Made by a program: the position numbers and the translations under genes. Shown in pieces: positions 1 through 6,231 of a DNA stretch of 8,574 bases; the stretch's first letter is position 1, and each line of letters opens with the position of its first letter. The stretch is taken from NCBI GenBank assembly GCA_003248395.1, contig QFNA01000102.1, positions 1 to 8,574 of the forward strand, in the 5' to 3' direction. The notes beneath the pieces were generated by a model. That model was not told the origin of the DNA. It ran no database searches and saw only the letters and a list, made by a program, of their open reading frames with translations. The DNA is from Citromicrobium sp. GTDB taxonomy: Bacteria; Pseudomonadota; Alphaproteobacteria; Sphingomonadales; Sphingomonadaceae.

Positions 1-112
1 CGTCGGCGCCAAGGTCGAACTGGTGGACTACGTCCGCTTCCAGCTCGGCGAAGGCATCGAGAAGGAAGAAAGCGACTTTGCCGCGGAAGTGGCAGCCGCC
101 GTCAACGGCTGA
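1..112 (+). CDS. tsf: Elongation factor Ts, C-terminal end (partial)
   Basis: This is the 3' end of a gene entering from the left edge; the in-frame codons start at base 2 and encode 36 residues before TGA at 110-112. The visible tail has the EF-Ts ending: a V-x-L-V-D-Y-V-R-F segment, then GEGIEKEESDFAAEVAA and a short polar end. EF-Ts is the cytosolic nucleotide-exchange factor that releases GDP from EF-Tu. A tsf gene a short distance upstream of pyrH and frr is the classic bacterial arrangement, which supports the call, although here two minus-strand genes lie between. A strong hairpin terminator follows 26 bases after the stop, so the rpsB-tsf unit probably ends here. The catalytic core lies outside the window. 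Confidence 0.93.
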   Translation, partial: VGAKVELVDYVRFQLGEGIEKEESDFAAEVAAAVNG

Positions 113-138
113 CAAAAGACCGTTTCCTACAAAAACAG

Positions 139-169
139 GGCCGCCGGGGTATGCTCCGGCGGCCTTTTT
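139..169 (+). terminator. Rho-independent terminator after tsf, possibly bidirectional
   Basis: A perfect 9-bp GC stem (GGCCGCCGG at 139-147 with CCGGCGGCC at 156-164) is followed directly by five T (165-169). The stem can grow by one G-T and one G-C pair, leaving a TATG loop. An A5 run at 131-135 lies three bases before the stem, so the opposite strand also reads as hairpin plus T5. It may therefore also stop the leftward transcript that ends at the stop codon at 344. Confidence 0.88.
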
Positions 170-343
170 CATGGCCGCCAGGGTGATTCGGACGAGTTAG
201 TTGATGAAATGCATGCGGCGACCCGCCTTTTTACAGAGGGGATCGCGGGACTGAACCTGAATTACGATTTGAAAGAGCCGATGAGAAGCTATCGCGCTGT
301 ATCGGTGTAGGAAAGTCCCAATCCTGACGACCGATCCTGGCTG
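170..343. other. Intergenic stretch between tsf terminator and minus-strand gene
   Basis: The two flanking genes converge on this interval. I see no convincing gene or RNA. The only structure noticed is a weak hairpin at 217-227 (GGCG, three-base loop, CGCC) followed by T5 at 228-232; it is too short a stem to call a second terminator confidently. A 5-bp CCGAT/ATCGG pairing (278-282 with 301-305) is within chance expectation. Confidence 0.5.
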
Positions 344-1375
344 TCAGCAGGTGCTGCGGTCGGCCACGACCGCGGCCTCGCTGCTGCCGTCGAAGCTGTT
401 GTCGGGCGTTATCATGTAGACGTCGGTGCTGGGGACGCCGGTGCCGTAGTTGAGAAACTTGTGCATCACAATCGAGCGCCCCGCTGCGGTCAGGCGCACA
501 TAGCCGAAGCCGGTCGGGCTGTGGCAGCCGATATTGCGCGATTCGAGGCCGGCTGCCGGCATCGCGGCCTCGATCGCGCTCCACTGGAGGTTGTCGTTGC
601 CCGGACCCGAGATCGCGTATTCGTTGACGCGATCGGCCACCCCACTCAGCGAGACCGTATAAACCGCATCGCGGAGGGAAATCTCGCCCGAGCGGGTGAG
701 CGTCGAGCCGTACCAGTTCGCCTTGTGGCGTTCTTCCCCGGTCCAGACGGTGCCGGGGAACGCAGCCATCGCGCTGTCCCATCCGCGATCGGCAGTCGCA
801 ACGACGAGGTTGCGGAACAGCCGCGCCAGCTGTTCGGTGCGGCTCCCGGACAGGGGTGGCGGTGCGGGAATTGCCGAGACGGTCGGCCGAGGGTCGGGCG
901 ACGAGGCGCAGGGCTGGGGGTTGCGATAAAGCGTGCCATCGAAGTGCCGACGCCCCGGACAGGCCGAATCGCGCGGCTCCAGCGAGAGATCGTTCCAGCC
1001 GCCGCGCCGCGATTTTTCGAAACCGACGATCCCGTCTTCTGCGATAAGCCGGCGCCAGTTCCTGTCGGCGGTTTGCGCGAGGATCGCGAAATAGGCGCCC
1101 GGCTTGCCGTAGCATTGGGGATCGACATCGGCGAGGTGGAGCTCGGCGGCACCATCTGCATTGAGATCGATGAAGGCCATTTTCGGCTGTGCGGGGCGAT
1201 TGCAGCGGTTGCGCAGCTGGCCGTCGACCAGGAGAAACCCGGCCTCTTCCATCATCTGGATTGCTTCGGCCCGTTCGAGCCGGGGTGCCGGGGCGGGGCC
1301 TTGCGCGTGGCCGGGCGCGGCGAGCAGGATTGCGGGGAGGGCGGCGACGGTCAGGCAACGGACGGGAAACGGCAT
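344..1375 (-). CDS. Exported protein of unknown function with a DxNxDG-type loop
   Basis: I do not recognise a named family. The product is 343 residues. Residues 1-24 form a signal peptide (Arg6, a hydrophobic stretch, then A-P-G-H-A before Gln25), so it is probably periplasmic. The mature part has an N-terminal region (about 30-157) containing DLNADGAAEL at 70-79, which resembles a calcium-binding loop of the EF-hand or FG-GAP/VCBS type, and a G-G-W-N-D-L motif around 125-130. A Pro/Ser-rich linker (about 158-176) leads to a C-terminal region (177-343). Six cysteines remain after cleavage (58, 88, 139, 156, 284, 343), an even number that would suit disulfides. I chose ATG at 1375 over an upstream TTG at 1444 because it begins the signal peptide and has GAGG seven bases before it. 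It lies 58 bases downstream of the phosphoesterase gene on the same strand and may share its transcript. Several long plus-strand reading frames overlap it; they look like high-GC shadows. Confidence 0.72.
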   Translation of the reverse strand: MPFPVRCLTVAALPAILLAAPGHAQGPAPAPRLERAEAIQMMEEAGFLLVDGQLRNRCNRPAQPKMAFIDLNADGAAELHLADVDPQCYGKPGAYFAILAQTADRNWRRLIAEDGIVGFEKSRRGGWNDLSLEPRDSACPGRRHFDGTLYRNPQPCASSPDPRPTVSAIPAPPPLSGSRTEQLARLFRNLVVATADRGWDSAMAAFPGTVWTGEERHKANWYGSTLTRSGEISLRDAVYTVSLSGVADRVNEYAISGPGNDNLQWSAIEAAMPAAGLESRNIGCHSPTGFGYVRLTAAGRSIVMHKFLNYGTGVPSTDVYMITPDNSFDGSSEAAVVADRSTC

Positions 1376-1433
1376 GCACGAACCTCGACACAGAGGATGC
1401 GCGACCCGGACGCCTGCATACCATGGCGTCGGG

Positions 1434-2159
1434 TCATTCTCCAACCACGGTCACGCTCCAGATTTCGGGCTGTGTGAACAGGCGGACGGGAATGAGGCTG
1501 GTGCCCAGACCCGATCCGACGATGACCGTGCGCGGCCCCTCGTCGATCCGCCCGCATGCGAAGCGGTCTCCATAGTCCGACAGATGGGCCGGAGCGCCCC
1601 CCCACGGATAGGCAATCTGGCCGCAATGCGTGTGGCCCGCGAGCACGAGGCGGATCGAGTCCGGCACGCGGGCCGCCGGATCGGGACTATGGCTGAGCAT
1701 GATCGAACCGCCGCCATTTGCCCGATGGGCGATGCCGTGCCGGTCCAGTTGCTGTCGAAGGCCCGGCAAATCGAACCAGTGGTCGTGATTCCCGGGAACC
1801 ACGATCGTGCCGTAGGTCGCCTCGAGCCTTGCAAGCGGAGCGACGATTTCTTCGGGCGTGTAGATATGCGTGGCCGTACGCTTGTCGCTGACGAGGTCGC
1901 CCGCAATGGCGACCACATCCGGATCGAGAGCATTGACCCGGTCGACGATGGTTTCGAGCCGTTCGGGGGGCATATCGGGACCGGCAACGTGGATGTCGCT
2001 GATCAGCACGATCCTCAGGCTCTCGCCGTGCGGCAGGTCGGGTATCGCAACGGTGGTACGATGCACGATCGGCTCGCACATCGTGTCGCTCCACGCCTTG
2101 GCGCCCAGCAGCAGGGCCAGCACGGCCAGCGCGGCAGCGATCGTCCACCGCACTTGCAT
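1434..2159 (-). CDS. YkuE/YaeI-like membrane-anchored metallophosphoesterase (short form)
   Basis: This is a calcineurin-like phosphoesterase (PF00149 type) of 241 residues. Residues 5-22 are a hydrophobic N-terminal anchor or signal. The two-metal site is complete: D55-x-H57, G87-D88, G-N-H-D at 123-126, H157 in S-H-S-P-D, and G-H-T-H at 175-178 followed by C-G-Q. The GHTHCGQ ending and the N-terminal anchor place it with YkuE/YaeI proteins, some of which act on lipid A precursors or other phosphodiesters; the substrate here cannot be read from sequence. The stretch between GNHD and SHSPD is only about 30 residues, whereas my memory of the family is roughly twice that, so a central strand region may be missing. 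ATG at 2159 is preferred over ATG at 2186 because AAGGGA lies nine bases upstream of it; the longer start would add nine residues. It is divergent from pyrH, with about 80 bases between the two chosen starts. Confidence 0.87.
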   Translation of the reverse strand: MQVRWTIAAALAVLALLLGAKAWSDTMCEPIVHRTTVAIPDLPHGESLRIVLISDIHVAGPDMPPERLETIVDRVNALDPDVVAIAGDLVSDKRTATHIYTPEEIVAPLARLEATYGTIVVPGNHDHWFDLPGLRQQLDRHGIAHRANGGGSIMLSHSPDPAARVPDSIRLVLAGHTHCGQIAYPWGGAPAHLSDYGDRFACGRIDEGPRTVIVGSGLGTSLIPVRLFTQPEIWSVTVVGE

Positions 2160-2186
2160 TCCGGGCTTTCCCTTTGCGCGCACCAT

Positions 2187-2239
2187 GGTTCATGGCTAAG
2201 GAGCCGCAACCTCCACTGCAATATGGATTCCTTGCGCCG
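2187..2239 (+). promoter_or_regulatory. pyrH leader with small hairpin and distant AAGGAG
   Basis: The sequence just before pyrH contains nested complementary pieces: GGTT (2187-2190) with AACC (2208-2211), and GGCT (2194-2197) with AGCC (2202-2205), enclosing AAGG. An AAGGAG at 2198-2203 is a good Shine-Dalgarno match but sits 36 bases from the pyrH ATG, too far to serve it. I could not find convincing -35/-10 boxes on either strand in this divergent interval. Whether the fold is real is uncertain. Confidence 0.25.
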
Positions 2240-2243
2240 ATGA
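2223..2243 (+). CDS. Possible six-codon leader ORF overlapping the pyrH start
   Basis: ATG at 2223 opens a frame encoding only Met-Asp-Ser-Leu-Arg-Arg before TGA at 2241-2243. That stop overlaps the pyrH start as ATGA (2240-2243), the usual geometry of translational coupling. Its own ribosome site is doubtful because the nearest AAGGAG ends 19 bases upstream. A six-codon frame can easily arise by chance, so this is recorded only because pyrH itself lacks a nearby Shine-Dalgarno. Confidence 0.2.
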   Translation: MDSLRR

Positions 2244-2965
2244 CCTTGCCGAAGTTGAACCGCGTCCTCCTGAAGCTGTCGGGCGAGGTACTGATGGGCG
2301 ACCAGCAGTTCGGTATCGATCCCGCCTTCGTGCTGGAACTGGCCAAGGAAATAAAGGCGGCAAAGGAAACCGGGCTCGAGGTTTGCCTGGTCATCGGGGG
2401 CGGCAATATCTTTCGCGGCATGGCCGGTGCGGCGCAGGGCATGGATCGCGCGCAGGCCGATTACATGGGCATGCTGGCGACGGTGATGAACGCGCTGGCG
2501 ATGCAGAGTGCGCTGGAGCAGATCGGTGTCCAGACCCGTGTGCAGAGCGCTGTGCAGATGGACCAGGTGTGCGAGCCTGTCATCCGCAGGCGGGCGGAGC
2601 GTCATCTTGAAAAGGGGCGCGTGGTGATCTTCGCCGCTGGCGTCGGGGCACCCTATTTCACTACCGATAGCGGCGCGGCGTTGCGCGCGGCGGAAATGAA
2701 TTGCGACGCCTTGCTGAAAGGCACCAGCGTCGATGGTGTCTACGACAGCGATCCGAAGCAGAATGCAGGGGCAAAGCGTTACGACACGGTGAGCTATGGC
2801 AAGGTCCTGGCCGACAATCTGCGCGTGATGGATGCCAGCGCCGTCGCCCTGTGCCGCGACAATCACATTCCGATCGTCGTCTTCTCGATCCGCGAGAAGG
2901 GCAACCTCGCCCGCGTCTTGTCGGGCGAGGGCGTGCAGACCATAGTGACCGATCATACCGAATAA
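2240..2965 (+). CDS. pyrH: UMP kinase (uridylate kinase)
   Basis: PyrH phosphorylates UMP to UDP with ATP in the cytosol, in pyrimidine nucleotide synthesis. The 241-residue product matches the usual length and amino-acid-kinase fold: L-L-K-L-S-G-E at 10-16, G-G-G-N-I-F-R-G at 53-60, D-Y-M-G-M-L-A-T-V-M-N at 74-84, T-T-D-S-G-A at 141-146 and V-D-G-V-Y-D-S-D-P at 164-172. The segment that is normally G-T-G-N-P reads G-V-G-A-P (134-138), so the Thr and Asn that align with E. coli Thr138 and Asn140 are replaced by Val and Ala. The frame stays open upstream to a TTG at 2174, but ATG at 2240 starts at the conserved N-terminus. No Shine-Dalgarno lies within the normal distance of any of the candidate starts. 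It heads the rightward cluster, with frr 25 bases downstream. Confidence 0.96.
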   Translation: MTLPKLNRVLLKLSGEVLMGDQQFGIDPAFVLELAKEIKAAKETGLEVCLVIGGGNIFRGMAGAAQGMDRAQADYMGMLATVMNALAMQSALEQIGVQTRVQSAVQMDQVCEPVIRRRAERHLEKGRVVIFAAGVGAPYFTTDSGAALRAAEMNCDALLKGTSVDGVYDSDPKQNAGAKRYDTVSYGKVLADNLRVMDASAVALCRDNHIPIVVFSIREKGNLARVLSGEGVQTIVTDHTE

Positions 2966-2990
2966 TGCAGACCGAGTGAGGAAGCCTGAC

Positions 2991-3548
2991 ATGGCCAAAT
3001 ATGACAAAGCCGATATCGAACGCCGGATGAAGGGCGCGATCGAAAGCCTGAAGGGCGACCTTTCGGGTCTTCGCACGGGCCGGGCGAACACCAGCCTGCT
3101 CGATCCCGTGATGGTCGAGGTCTACGGGTCCATGATGCCGCTGAACCAGGTGGCCACGGTGTCCGCGCCAGAGCCGCGCATGTTGAGCGTGCAGGTGTGG
3201 GACAAGGCCAATGTCACCGCGGTGGAAAAGGGCATCGCCAAGGCCAATCTGGGCCTCAACCCGATGATCGACGGACAGAACGTGCGCCTGCCCATGCCCG
3301 ATCTGACCGAGGAACGGCGCAAGGATCTCGCCAAGGTGGCGGGCGATTACGGCGAGAAGGCGAAAATCGCGATCCGCAACGTGAGGCGCGACGGGATGGA
3401 AGCGCTCAAGGACGACGAGAAGAAAAAGGAAATCTCGGAAGACGAGCAGAAGCGCAGCGAAGGCGAGGTCCAGAAGCTGACCGATCAGTACGTGGCCGAA
3501 ACCGACGAGGCGGTCGAGAAGAAGACGCAGGAAATCCTCACGCAGTGA
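2991..3548 (+). CDS. frr: Ribosome recycling factor
   Basis: RRF works with EF-G to split the post-termination ribosome in the cytosol. The product is 185 residues, the standard length. Family landmarks are present: G-L-R-T-G-R-A-N near the N-terminus, the central beta-rich domain with N-Q-V-A-T-V-S and P-x-P-D-L-T-E-E-R-R, and the helical return with I-R-N-V-R-R-D-G, where Arg132 occupies the position of the essential arginine in E. coli. A highly charged Lys/Glu helix (about 142-165, with E-I-S-E-D-E) completes the three-helix bundle. I chose ATG at 2991 over GTG at 2976 because GAGGA at 2978-2982 lies eight bases before it and M-A-K begins the conserved region. It follows pyrH by 25 bases, so the two are very likely co-transcribed; the next gene is 114 bases away. 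Confidence 0.97.
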   Translation: MAKYDKADIERRMKGAIESLKGDLSGLRTGRANTSLLDPVMVEVYGSMMPLNQVATVSAPEPRMLSVQVWDKANVTAVEKGIAKANLGLNPMIDGQNVRLPMPDLTEERRKDLAKVAGDYGEKAKIAIRNVRRDGMEALKDDEKKKEISEDEQKRSEGEVQKLTDQYVAETDEAVEKKTQEILTQ

Positions 3549-3614
3549 TTACCGTGCCGGTCTCTTTGCGATTTCGGACCCCGTCTGCCGGAATGCTCTG
3601 TCCCCGGCTCTGCA

Positions 3615-3636
3615 CCGGACGATAAGTGCGGTCCGG
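3615..3636 (+). repeat. Short inverted repeat in the frr-uppS gap
   Basis: CCGGAC (3615-3620) pairs perfectly with GTCCGG (3631-3636) around a ten-base loop, just before the uppS ribosome site. No T-run follows, so it is not an intrinsic terminator. A 6-bp stem in such GC-rich DNA may be chance. The rest of the 114-base gap (3549-3662) shows nothing else I can support. Confidence 0.3.
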
Positions 3637-3662
3637 CGACGTGATGGGGGAGCGAATCTGGC

Positions 3663-4346
3663 ATGGAGCCTGACAGCAAATTGGCACGCCACGTCGCCAT
3701 CATCATGGATGGCAATGGTCGGTGGGCAAAGCGCAAGCATCTCCCACGCGCGATGGGGCATCGCAAGGGGGTAGAGGCCGTGCGCGAACTGGTCCGCGGC
3801 CTCAAGGATACGAGCATCGAGTGCCTCACGCTCTATGCCTTCAGCAGCGAAAACTGGAAGCGGCCCGATGAAGAGGTCGACGATCTGATGAATCTGATGC
3901 GCAAGTTCATCAAGTCGGACCTGCCCGAATTCATCGCCAACGATGTCCGGTTGAAGATTATCGGGAACTGGCAAGCGCTTGCGCCCGATATCGTCGCCAT
4001 GCTGGAAGATGCGCTCGCCAAGACCGCACACGGCTCGCGAACGCTTGCGGTCGCCCTCAATTACGGTGCGCAGGCAGAGATTGCGCAGGCGGCGCAGAAA
4101 GCCGCCGAAAAAGGCGAGGTGACCGAGCGCAGCATCGCGGCCCATCTCTACACCGCCGACCTTCCGCCGCTCGACCTGCTCATCCGCACGAGCGGAGAAG
4201 TGCGACTGTCGAATTTCCTGCTGTGGCAGGCGGCCTATGCCGAAATGCTGTTTACCGACGTGCTCTGGCCCGATTTCACCTTGCAGCATCTGCAACAGGC
4301 GCTCGACCAGTTTTCCGGGCGGGAGCGTCGTTTTGGCGGACGTTGA
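3663..4346 (+). CDS. uppS: Undecaprenyl diphosphate synthase (cis-prenyltransferase)
   Basis: UppS condenses isopentenyl diphosphate onto farnesyl diphosphate to give the C55 carrier lipid used for peptidoglycan and other surface polymers; it acts at the inner face of the cytoplasmic membrane. The 227-residue product carries the family motifs: I-I-M-D-G-N-G-R-W with the catalytic Asp16, S-S-E-N-W at 61-65, L-N-Y-G-A-Q-A-E-I, R-T-S-G-E at 175-179, R181, S183 and a terminal-region Glu194. The spacing of R175, R181, S183 and E194 matches E. coli R194, R200, S202 and E213. The start is ATG at 3663 with GGGGGAG ten bases upstream. It opens the tightly packed block with cdsA, dxr and rseP: its last 14 bases overlap cdsA. 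The following dxr supplies the isoprenoid precursor pathway that feeds it. Confidence 0.96.
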   Translation: MEPDSKLARHVAIIMDGNGRWAKRKHLPRAMGHRKGVEAVRELVRGLKDTSIECLTLYAFSSENWKRPDEEVDDLMNLMRKFIKSDLPEFIANDVRLKIIGNWQALAPDIVAMLEDALAKTAHGSRTLAVALNYGAQAEIAQAAQKAAEKGEVTERSIAAHLYTADLPPLDLLIRTSGEVRLSNFLLWQAAYAEMLFTDVLWPDFTLQHLQQALDQFSGRERRFGGR

Positions 4347-5079
4347 GACCCCTGGACCGATCCGCAAACGCGATCGCCTGAAAGCGCGAGCGAAACGCTA
4401 TGTCCCGGTGCCGCTGTCGGTCCGCACGTCTGACCTCCCGGTGCGCGTGGCATCTGCGCTCGTGATGCTGACAATTGCCGGGGTCGCGATGTGGCTGGGC
4501 GGTGTGTGGTTCGACCTGTTTATCGCTCTGGTCGCGCTAGCGAGCCTGTTCGAATTCGGGCGCCTTGTCTTGCGGGCCGCGGACAAGGCCGGATGGCGGC
4601 TGGCGGGATGGGCTTTCGGCCTGCTCTATATCGCAGCGGCTACCGCGACGCTGATCGTCCTGCCGGTGTCGGTCGTGCTGGGTGTGCTGGCCGTGGTCAT
4701 CGCCACCGACACGGGCGCCTATTTCAGCGGCCGCAGCATCGGCGGCCCCAAGATCGCGCCGCGTATCAGTCCGTCGAAAACCTGGGCAGGCCTGATCGGC
4801 GGCATGATAGCGGCGGGCCTCGTGTCGTTCGGGTTCTTTTATTCGAATGTCGGCGATCGCGCGTTTTCGATCATGGGGCTGGGAGCACTCGCGATTGGCG
4901 CGGGCCTTGCGATCCTGGCCCAGTGCGGCGACTTTTTCGAAAGCTGGCTGAAACGGCGTGCCCGGATGAAAGACAGCTCGAACCTCATCCCCGGCCATGG
5001 CGGTATCCTCGACAGGGTGGACGGATTGCTCCCCGTCGCTATCGCTGCGGGAATACTGTGGTATCAGGTACACCCTTGA
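4333..5079 (+). CDS. cdsA: Phosphatidate cytidylyltransferase (CDP-diglyceride synthase)
   Basis: CdsA joins phosphatidic acid and CTP to make CDP-diacylglycerol, the precursor of all phospholipids, in the inner membrane. The product is about 248 residues with several hydrophobic spans. The full CdsA signature is present at 204-230: S-x-L-K-R, then K-D-S, then P-G-H-G-G and D-R-V-D. The upstream T-D-T-G-A-Y-F-S-G (from about 125) and the S-P-S-K-T-W segment are also typical. No in-frame ATG fits the N-terminus, so I chose TTG at 4333, which has GGGAG seven bases before it inside the end of uppS. This gives a polar, basic leader of about 35 residues before the first membrane span. The gene overlaps uppS by 14 bases and its TGA shares one base with the dxr ATG, which suggests translational coupling on both sides. 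The exact start is the only real doubt. Confidence 0.95.
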   Translation: MADVETPGPIRKRDRLKARAKRYVPVPLSVRTSDLPVRVASALVMLTIAGVAMWLGGVWFDLFIALVALASLFEFGRLVLRAADKAGWRLAGWAFGLLYIAAATATLIVLPVSVVLGVLAVVIATDTGAYFSGRSIGGPKIAPRISPSKTWAGLIGGMIAAGLVSFGFFYSNVGDRAFSIMGLGALAIGAGLAILAQCGDFFESWLKRRARMKDSSNLIPGHGGILDRVDGLLPVAIAAGILWYQVHP

Positions 5080-6230
5080 TGACTCGCAAGATTTCCATCC
5101 TTGGCGCGACCGGCTCGGTCGGCCGGTCGACGCTCGATCTGGTGCGCCGCAATCGCGACCATTGGGACGTCGAGGCGCTGACCGCGCATTCGAGCGTCGA
5201 CGACCTCGCCGCACTGGCCCGCGAGTTCGGCGCGAAGCTTGCCGTGATCGGCGACGAGACGAAGCTCGGGGCCTTGCGCGATTCGCTTGCGGGTTCGCAG
5301 GTCGAGGTCGCGGCGGGTCCCGCGGCGCTCTGCGAAGCGGCTGCCCGCCCGGTCGACCTCGTGATGGCGGCCATCGTCGGCTGTGCCGGCCTGGCCCCCG
5401 TCATGGCGGCCATCGCTCGCGGCGCGACCGTCGCACTCGCCAACAAGGAAGCGCTGGTCTCCGCGGGCGAGGTCATGACGGCTGCCGTCGCTGCCAGCGG
5501 TGCGCGCCTGCTGCCCGTCGACAGCGAACATAACGCCATCTTCCAGTGCCTGGCCGGCGGCAGGATCGACGAGGTTCGCAGTATCACGCTGACGGCCAGC
5601 GGAGGCCCGCTGCGCACGGTCGACGACCTGTCCGCCGTGACTCCCGAGCAGGCGGTCGCGCATCCCAATTGGGACATGGGCGCCAAGATCAGCGTCGATT
5701 CCGCGACCATGTTCAACAAGGGCCTCGAGCTGATCGAGGCGCATCACCTCTTTCCCGTCGGGCTCGACCGGATCCGCATTGTGGTTCACCCGCAGAGCGT
5801 GATCCATTCGATGGTCGAATTCCGCGATCATTCGACCCTCGCGCAGCTCGGGCCGAGCGACATGCGCGTGCCGATCGCCTCGTGCCTCGCCTGGCCCGAC
5901 CGGATGGATGTCCCGCTCGAACCGCTCGATCTCGCCGCCCTGGGCGAGCTGACCTTCCATGCGCCCGACGAGGTGCGGTTCCCCGCCACCCGCCTCGCCC
6001 GCGAAGCCGCCGAGGAGGGGGGAGCGGCCCCGGCGGTGCTGAATGCCGCGAATGAAATTGCGGTCGAAGCTTTCCTCAATCGACACATCCCGTTCACACG
6101 CATTGCGGCAAGCGTCGAAAATGTGCTCAATCGCGGGAACAGGCCGTCGGCGCCGCATTCTCTCGACGATGTGCTGATGGTCGATGACGCCGCGCGCGCG
6201 CTGGCGCGTGAAGAACTGGAGCTTGCCTGA
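5079..6230 (+). CDS. dxr: 1-deoxy-D-xylulose 5-phosphate reductoisomerase
   Basis: Dxr rearranges and reduces DXP to 2-C-methyl-D-erythritol 4-phosphate with NADPH, the committed step of the MEP isoprenoid pathway, in the cytosol. The 383-residue length is normal. Visible motifs are the nucleotide-binding G-A-T-G-S-V-G at 9-15, A-N-K-E-A-L-V-S-A-G, the metal ligands Asp148 and Glu150 in V-D-S-E-H-N-A, L-T-A-S-G-G-P, V-D-S-A-T-M-F-N-K-G-L-E with Glu217 as the third ligand, and H-P-Q-S-V-I-H-S. The C-terminal A-A-N-E-I-A-V-E-A-F-L helix follows. ATG at 5079 overlaps the cdsA stop as TGATG, so it is probably translated by coupling; no strong separate ribosome site is seen. Its product pathway feeds the UppS reaction encoded two genes upstream. 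A 364-codon antisense frame across it is a codon-bias shadow. Confidence 0.97.
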   Translation: MTRKISILGATGSVGRSTLDLVRRNRDHWDVEALTAHSSVDDLAALAREFGAKLAVIGDETKLGALRDSLAGSQVEVAAGPAALCEAAARPVDLVMAAIVGCAGLAPVMAAIARGATVALANKEALVSAGEVMTAAVAASGARLLPVDSEHNAIFQCLAGGRIDEVRSITLTASGGPLRTVDDLSAVTPEQAVAHPNWDMGAKISVDSATMFNKGLELIEAHHLFPVGLDRIRIVVHPQSVIHSMVEFRDHSTLAQLGPSDMRVPIASCLAWPDRMDVPLEPLDLAALGELTFHAPDEVRFPATRLAREAAEEGGAAPAVLNAANEIAVEAFLNRHIPFTRIAASVENVLNRGNRPSAPHSLDDVLMVDDAARALAREELELA

Positions 6231-6231
6231 G

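Noticed and set aside
217..232. Possible second terminator (GGCG-ACC-CGCC then T5)
   Set aside because: Only four stem pairs, and a much stronger terminator lies just upstream; kept only as a note.
461..1477. Long plus-strand reading frame (338 codons) opposite the exported-protein gene
   Set aside because: It has no recognisable motif or ribosome site and an Arg/Gly/Ala-rich composition. The minus strand carries a signal peptide and a good ribosome site, so this is a high-GC shadow.
2154..2202. Candidate -35/-10 pairs for pyrH (TTGCAT or TTGCGC with 17-base spacers)
   Set aside because: The matching -10 boxes are poor, so no promoter is called.
1161..2243. 360-codon plus-strand frame opposite the phosphoesterase
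   Set aside because: The minus strand encodes complete phosphoesterase motifs in order; this frame has none and crosses two gene boundaries.
2015..3091. 358-codon minus-strand frame across pyrH
   Set aside because: It is antisense to pyrH and runs into the phosphoesterase gene in another frame; no motif supports it.
5064..6158. 364-codon minus-strand frame across dxr
   Set aside because: It is antisense to an intact dxr, rich in Arg, Gly, His and Asp, and a product of dxr codon bias.
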